Shown here: positions 5,306 to 5,410 of the stretch, in pieces | How positions within the stretch are numbered: the stretch's first letter is position 1 | Layout of the letters: each line of letters begins with the position of its first letter | NCBI GenBank assembly: GCA_947499275.1 | Contig: CANMNM010000104.1 | Span: 1 to 5,410 of the forward strand | Reading direction: 5' to 3' | Origin: Actinomycetota bacterium | GTDB lineage: Bacteria; Actinomycetota; Actinomycetes; S36-B12 | DNA: 5,410 nucleotides | Program-made: the position numbers and the translations under genes | Notes under the pieces: model-generated | The model's database searches: none | Told to the model about the DNA's origin: nothing | What the model saw: only the letters and a program-made list of their open reading frames with translations

Positions 5306-5410
5306 CACGCACTTTTACTCCACCAACGGGTCGAATCGTCACCAGCGGATCACTTGCGGGCAATCCCTGACCGGCTGGGAACGCAAACTCAAGCCGCTCA
5401 CACATGCTTG
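5289..5410 (-). CDS. Possible C-terminal end of a gene entering from the right edge (partial)
   Basis: On the minus strand one frame is open from the window edge (codon boundary at 5408) through 39 codons to a TGA at 5289-5291. The other two minus frames hit stops within this stretch. The ending DPLVTIRPVGGVKVRATRR resembles the last beta hairpin of cytochrome P450 proteins, where a T-L-R/K-P-x-G-G/F-hydrophobic-V motif precedes a basic tail; this is recalled pattern similarity only. It would converge on the CBS gene with a 17-base overlap of the coding ends. An ATG at 5405 also exists, but a protein of only 38 residues is less likely than a continuing longer gene. The 105 bases after the CBS stop otherwise hold nothing I can identify. 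Confidence 0.4.
   Translation of the reverse strand, partial: SMCERLEFAFPAGQGLPASDPLVTIRPVGGVKVRATRRA

Overview
The window is a gene-dense stretch of bacterial chromosome, at roughly 50-55% GC by eye. It most resembles an actinobacterium (class Actinomycetes) of only moderate GC. Evidence: the divergent arrangement of a YedK/HMCES-type peptidase against aroA-rsgA-hisN, and a free-standing mini biotinyl protein, are recalled from mycobacteria (around Rv3221c-Rv3228) and Streptomyces (around SCO5208-SCO5212, beside sigR). AroA and RsgA also carry actinobacterial-style sequence variants. The compact spacing, with many 1-4 base overlaps, would suit a streamlined genome, but I cannot name the genus from the sequence.

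Layout. At the left edge is the C-terminal end of a plus-strand thiamine-diphosphate enzyme of the acetolactate synthase family (2-403). It converges on a three-gene minus-strand operon that reads from 1702 down to 416: an SRAP abasic-site DNA-protein crosslink peptidase, a roughly 69-residue biotin carrier protein, and a fluoroacetyl-CoA-thioesterase-like hotdog protein. A perfect 13-bp hairpin (388-417) sits exactly where the converging genes end and touches both stop codons. A 36-bp divergent promoter region (1703-1738) separates this operon from a plus-strand operon: aroA (shikimate pathway), rsgA (30S ribosome maturation GTPase) and a hisN-type phosphatase (histidine biosynthesis), joined by 1- and 4-base overlaps. 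After 44 bp comes a two-CBS-domain protein with its own strong ribosome binding site. At the right edge an open minus-strand frame overlaps the CBS gene tail and may be the end of another gene.

How the genes work together. The plus operon mixes aromatic and histidine amino-acid biosynthesis with ribosome assembly. It is a conserved housekeeping neighbourhood rather than one pathway. The minus operon couples a DNA repair protein to two acyl-CoA-related proteins. The biotin carrier and thioesterase overlap as ATGA, which makes a functional link between those two plausible.

There are no tRNA or rRNA genes, no insertion sequences, no CRISPR array, and no gene-free stretch above 300 bases. I see no convincing undescribed system. 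The most unusual points are the biotin carrier/thioesterase pair, the preserved FlK-type catalytic residues, and the hairpin shared by the two converging genes.
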